This document shows positions 63,146 through 64,000 of a DNA stretch of 64,000 nt, in pieces. The translations under genes were made by a program, and so were the position numbers. The notes beneath the pieces were generated by a model. The model saw only the letters and a list, made by a program, of their open reading frames with translations. It had not been told where the DNA came from and searched no databases. How positions within the stretch are numbered: the first letter of the stretch is position 1; each line of letters begins with the position of its first letter. This stretch comes from an uncultured Pseudomonadota bacterium (GTDB taxonomy: Bacteria; Myxococcota_A; UBA796; GCA-2862545): assembly GCA_903861005.1 (NCBI GenBank), contig CAIOSP010000124.1, positions 1 to 64,000 of the forward strand, given 5' to 3'.

Positions 63146-64000
63146 ATGCTGCGCTTCCACGCACGTACCGATGTGGGCCTGAAGCGGCGACAGAACGAAG
63201 ACGCGCTGTTCGCCCATGAAGACCACGGCCTGTTCGTGGTCGCCGACGGCGTAGGCGGCCGCAAGGCTGGCGAGCTGGCCAGCGCCATCACCGTCGACAC
63301 CTTCCAGGCCTACGCGCCGCGCCTGCGCGATGTGGTCGAGCGCTTCTCCTCGGACCCCAACCGCGACACGCGAAACGAGGTCCTCACCATGCTGGCGGAG
63401 GCCGCGAACACCGCGTCAAACCGTGTGTATGAGACGGCTGAAGGCACCGGCCGACAAGGCATGACCAGCACGCTCGCGGCCGCGGTGGTCGGCGGCGGCG
63501 TGGCGTTCGTCGTGCACGTAGGCGACAGCCGCATCTACCTGCTCCGCGACGGCCAGCTCCGTCAGCTGACGGAGGACCACAGCCTCGTCAACGAGATGGT
63601 CCGCAACGGCAGCCTGCAGCCGGAGGAGGCCGACACCAGCCGCTTCCGCAACGTGATCACCCGCGCGATCGGCCTGTACCCGAACGTCGTGGCCGACACG
63701 CTCGCGGTCGAGCTCGCCCCCGGCGACCGCCTGCTGCTGTGCTCCGACGGCCTGTCGGACATGATCGAGACCGACGAGATGGCCGAGCTGCTCCGCAAGC
63801 CCGACATCACGGACGCCACCGAGGCCCTGGTCGAGGCCGCGCTGCGCGGCGGCGGGCGCGACAACATCACGGCCATCGCCATCGCCCCGGAGGCCACGCT
63901 GGACTCTGGCGCGGTCGCGGCGCGCGCGCGGGTCATGGAGTCGCTCTTCCTGTTCGAGGACCTGCCCTACCAAGCGCGCATCCGCGTCGGCCGCATCGTG
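63146..64000 (+). CDS. PP2C-type Ser/Thr phosphatase, truncated by the window
   Basis: 285 residues visible, no stop in the window. PP2C motifs are complete: RRQNEDA, VVADGVGGRKAGELAS (Asp34/Gly35), GMTSTLAA, VVHVGDSRIYLL, LTEDHS, CSDGLSDM and GGRDNIT. After the catalytic domain, residues 264-285 (SLFLFEDLPYQARIR) resemble the beginning of a cyclic-nucleotide-binding domain, which would make this a phosphatase-cNMP fusion. It reverses Ser/Thr kinase signalling, common in Myxococcota. GAGGG precedes the ATG. Confidence 0.93.
   Translation, partial: MLRFHARTDVGLKRRQNEDALFAHEDHGLFVVADGVGGRKAGELASAITVDTFQAYAPRLRDVVERFSSDPNRDTRNEVLTMLAEAANTASNRVYETAEGTGRQGMTSTLAAAVVGGGVAFVVHVGDSRIYLLRDGQLRQLTEDHSLVNEMVRNGSLQPEEADTSRFRNVITRAIGLYPNVVADTLAVELAPGDRLLLCSDGLSDMIETDEMAELLRKPDITDATEALVEAALRGGGRDNITAIAIAPEATLDSGAVAARARVMESLFLFEDLPYQARIRVGRIV

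Overview
The window is high-GC, densely coded bacterial DNA with many ATG/GTG/TTG-overlap operons. The best lineage guess is Myxococcota or a close relative. This rests on a giant protein with FG-GAP and MopE-type repeats ending in a MYXO-CTERM-like anchor, on many lipoproteins with Asp-Thr-Asp-rich linkers, on a DUF1592/DUF1552 gene pair, and on numerous sigma-54 activators and atypical receivers. The lineage is inferred from gene content; no rRNA or tRNA gene was found.

Layout. 1-3155: the tail of an unknown gene, then a divergent pair consisting of a globin-coupled (putative oxygen/heme sensing) histidine kinase and an NtrC-type response regulator. 3207-21201: a long minus-strand run holding the 2,658-aa repeat protein, an aldehyde dehydrogenase, a Sel1-repeat lipoprotein, an APH-like kinase, a small lipoprotein, a Rieske oxygenase, a lipoprotein sulfatase and an SGNH-like membrane-anchored protein. 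21381-25587: a sigma-54 activator whose receiver lacks the phosphoacceptor Asp, divergent from a large acyl-CoA dehydrogenase and a metallo-beta-lactamase hydrolase. 25612-29565: a hybrid histidine kinase and a multi-receiver protein with a degenerate GGDEF domain. 29995-32163: a Lys-rich protein with a C-terminal domain resembling plant IQM proteins.

32279-39918: a tightly overlapping arginine operon, argG - P-loop NTPase - argC - argD - argF' - argB - argH. Its carbamoyltransferase looks like the N-acetylornithine type. The operon contains no acetylglutamate synthase or deacetylase, and it carries an uncharacterised NTPase in second position. 39994-49357: a flippase-like membrane protein, a small TPR-like/exported/sigma-factor set, hypothetical genes, a phosphodiesterase coupled to a three-cysteine radical SAM protein, an orphan adenine methyltransferase and an S41 peptidase.

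49596-60087: a housekeeping block on the minus strand, rbfA-truB // rpsO-pnp-dut-ffh. A plus-strand DUF1592-DUF1552-lipoprotein operon splits truB from rpsO. The rpsO-pnp spacer is unusually structured, with five consecutive hairpins including a tandem 33-nt repeat. 60187-64000: enoyl-CoA hydratase, a DUF2520 Rossmann protein, a small Arg-rich protein, rpmB, a Rieske ferredoxin and a PP2C phosphatase cut off by the window end.

The strongest leads are the NTPase inside the acetylated arginine operon, the bacterial IQM-like protein, the structured rpsO-pnp leader, the degenerate receiver/GGDEF signalling proteins, and the minimal-cysteine radical SAM/phosphodiesterase pair. No CRISPR array, insertion sequence, tRNA or rRNA was seen.
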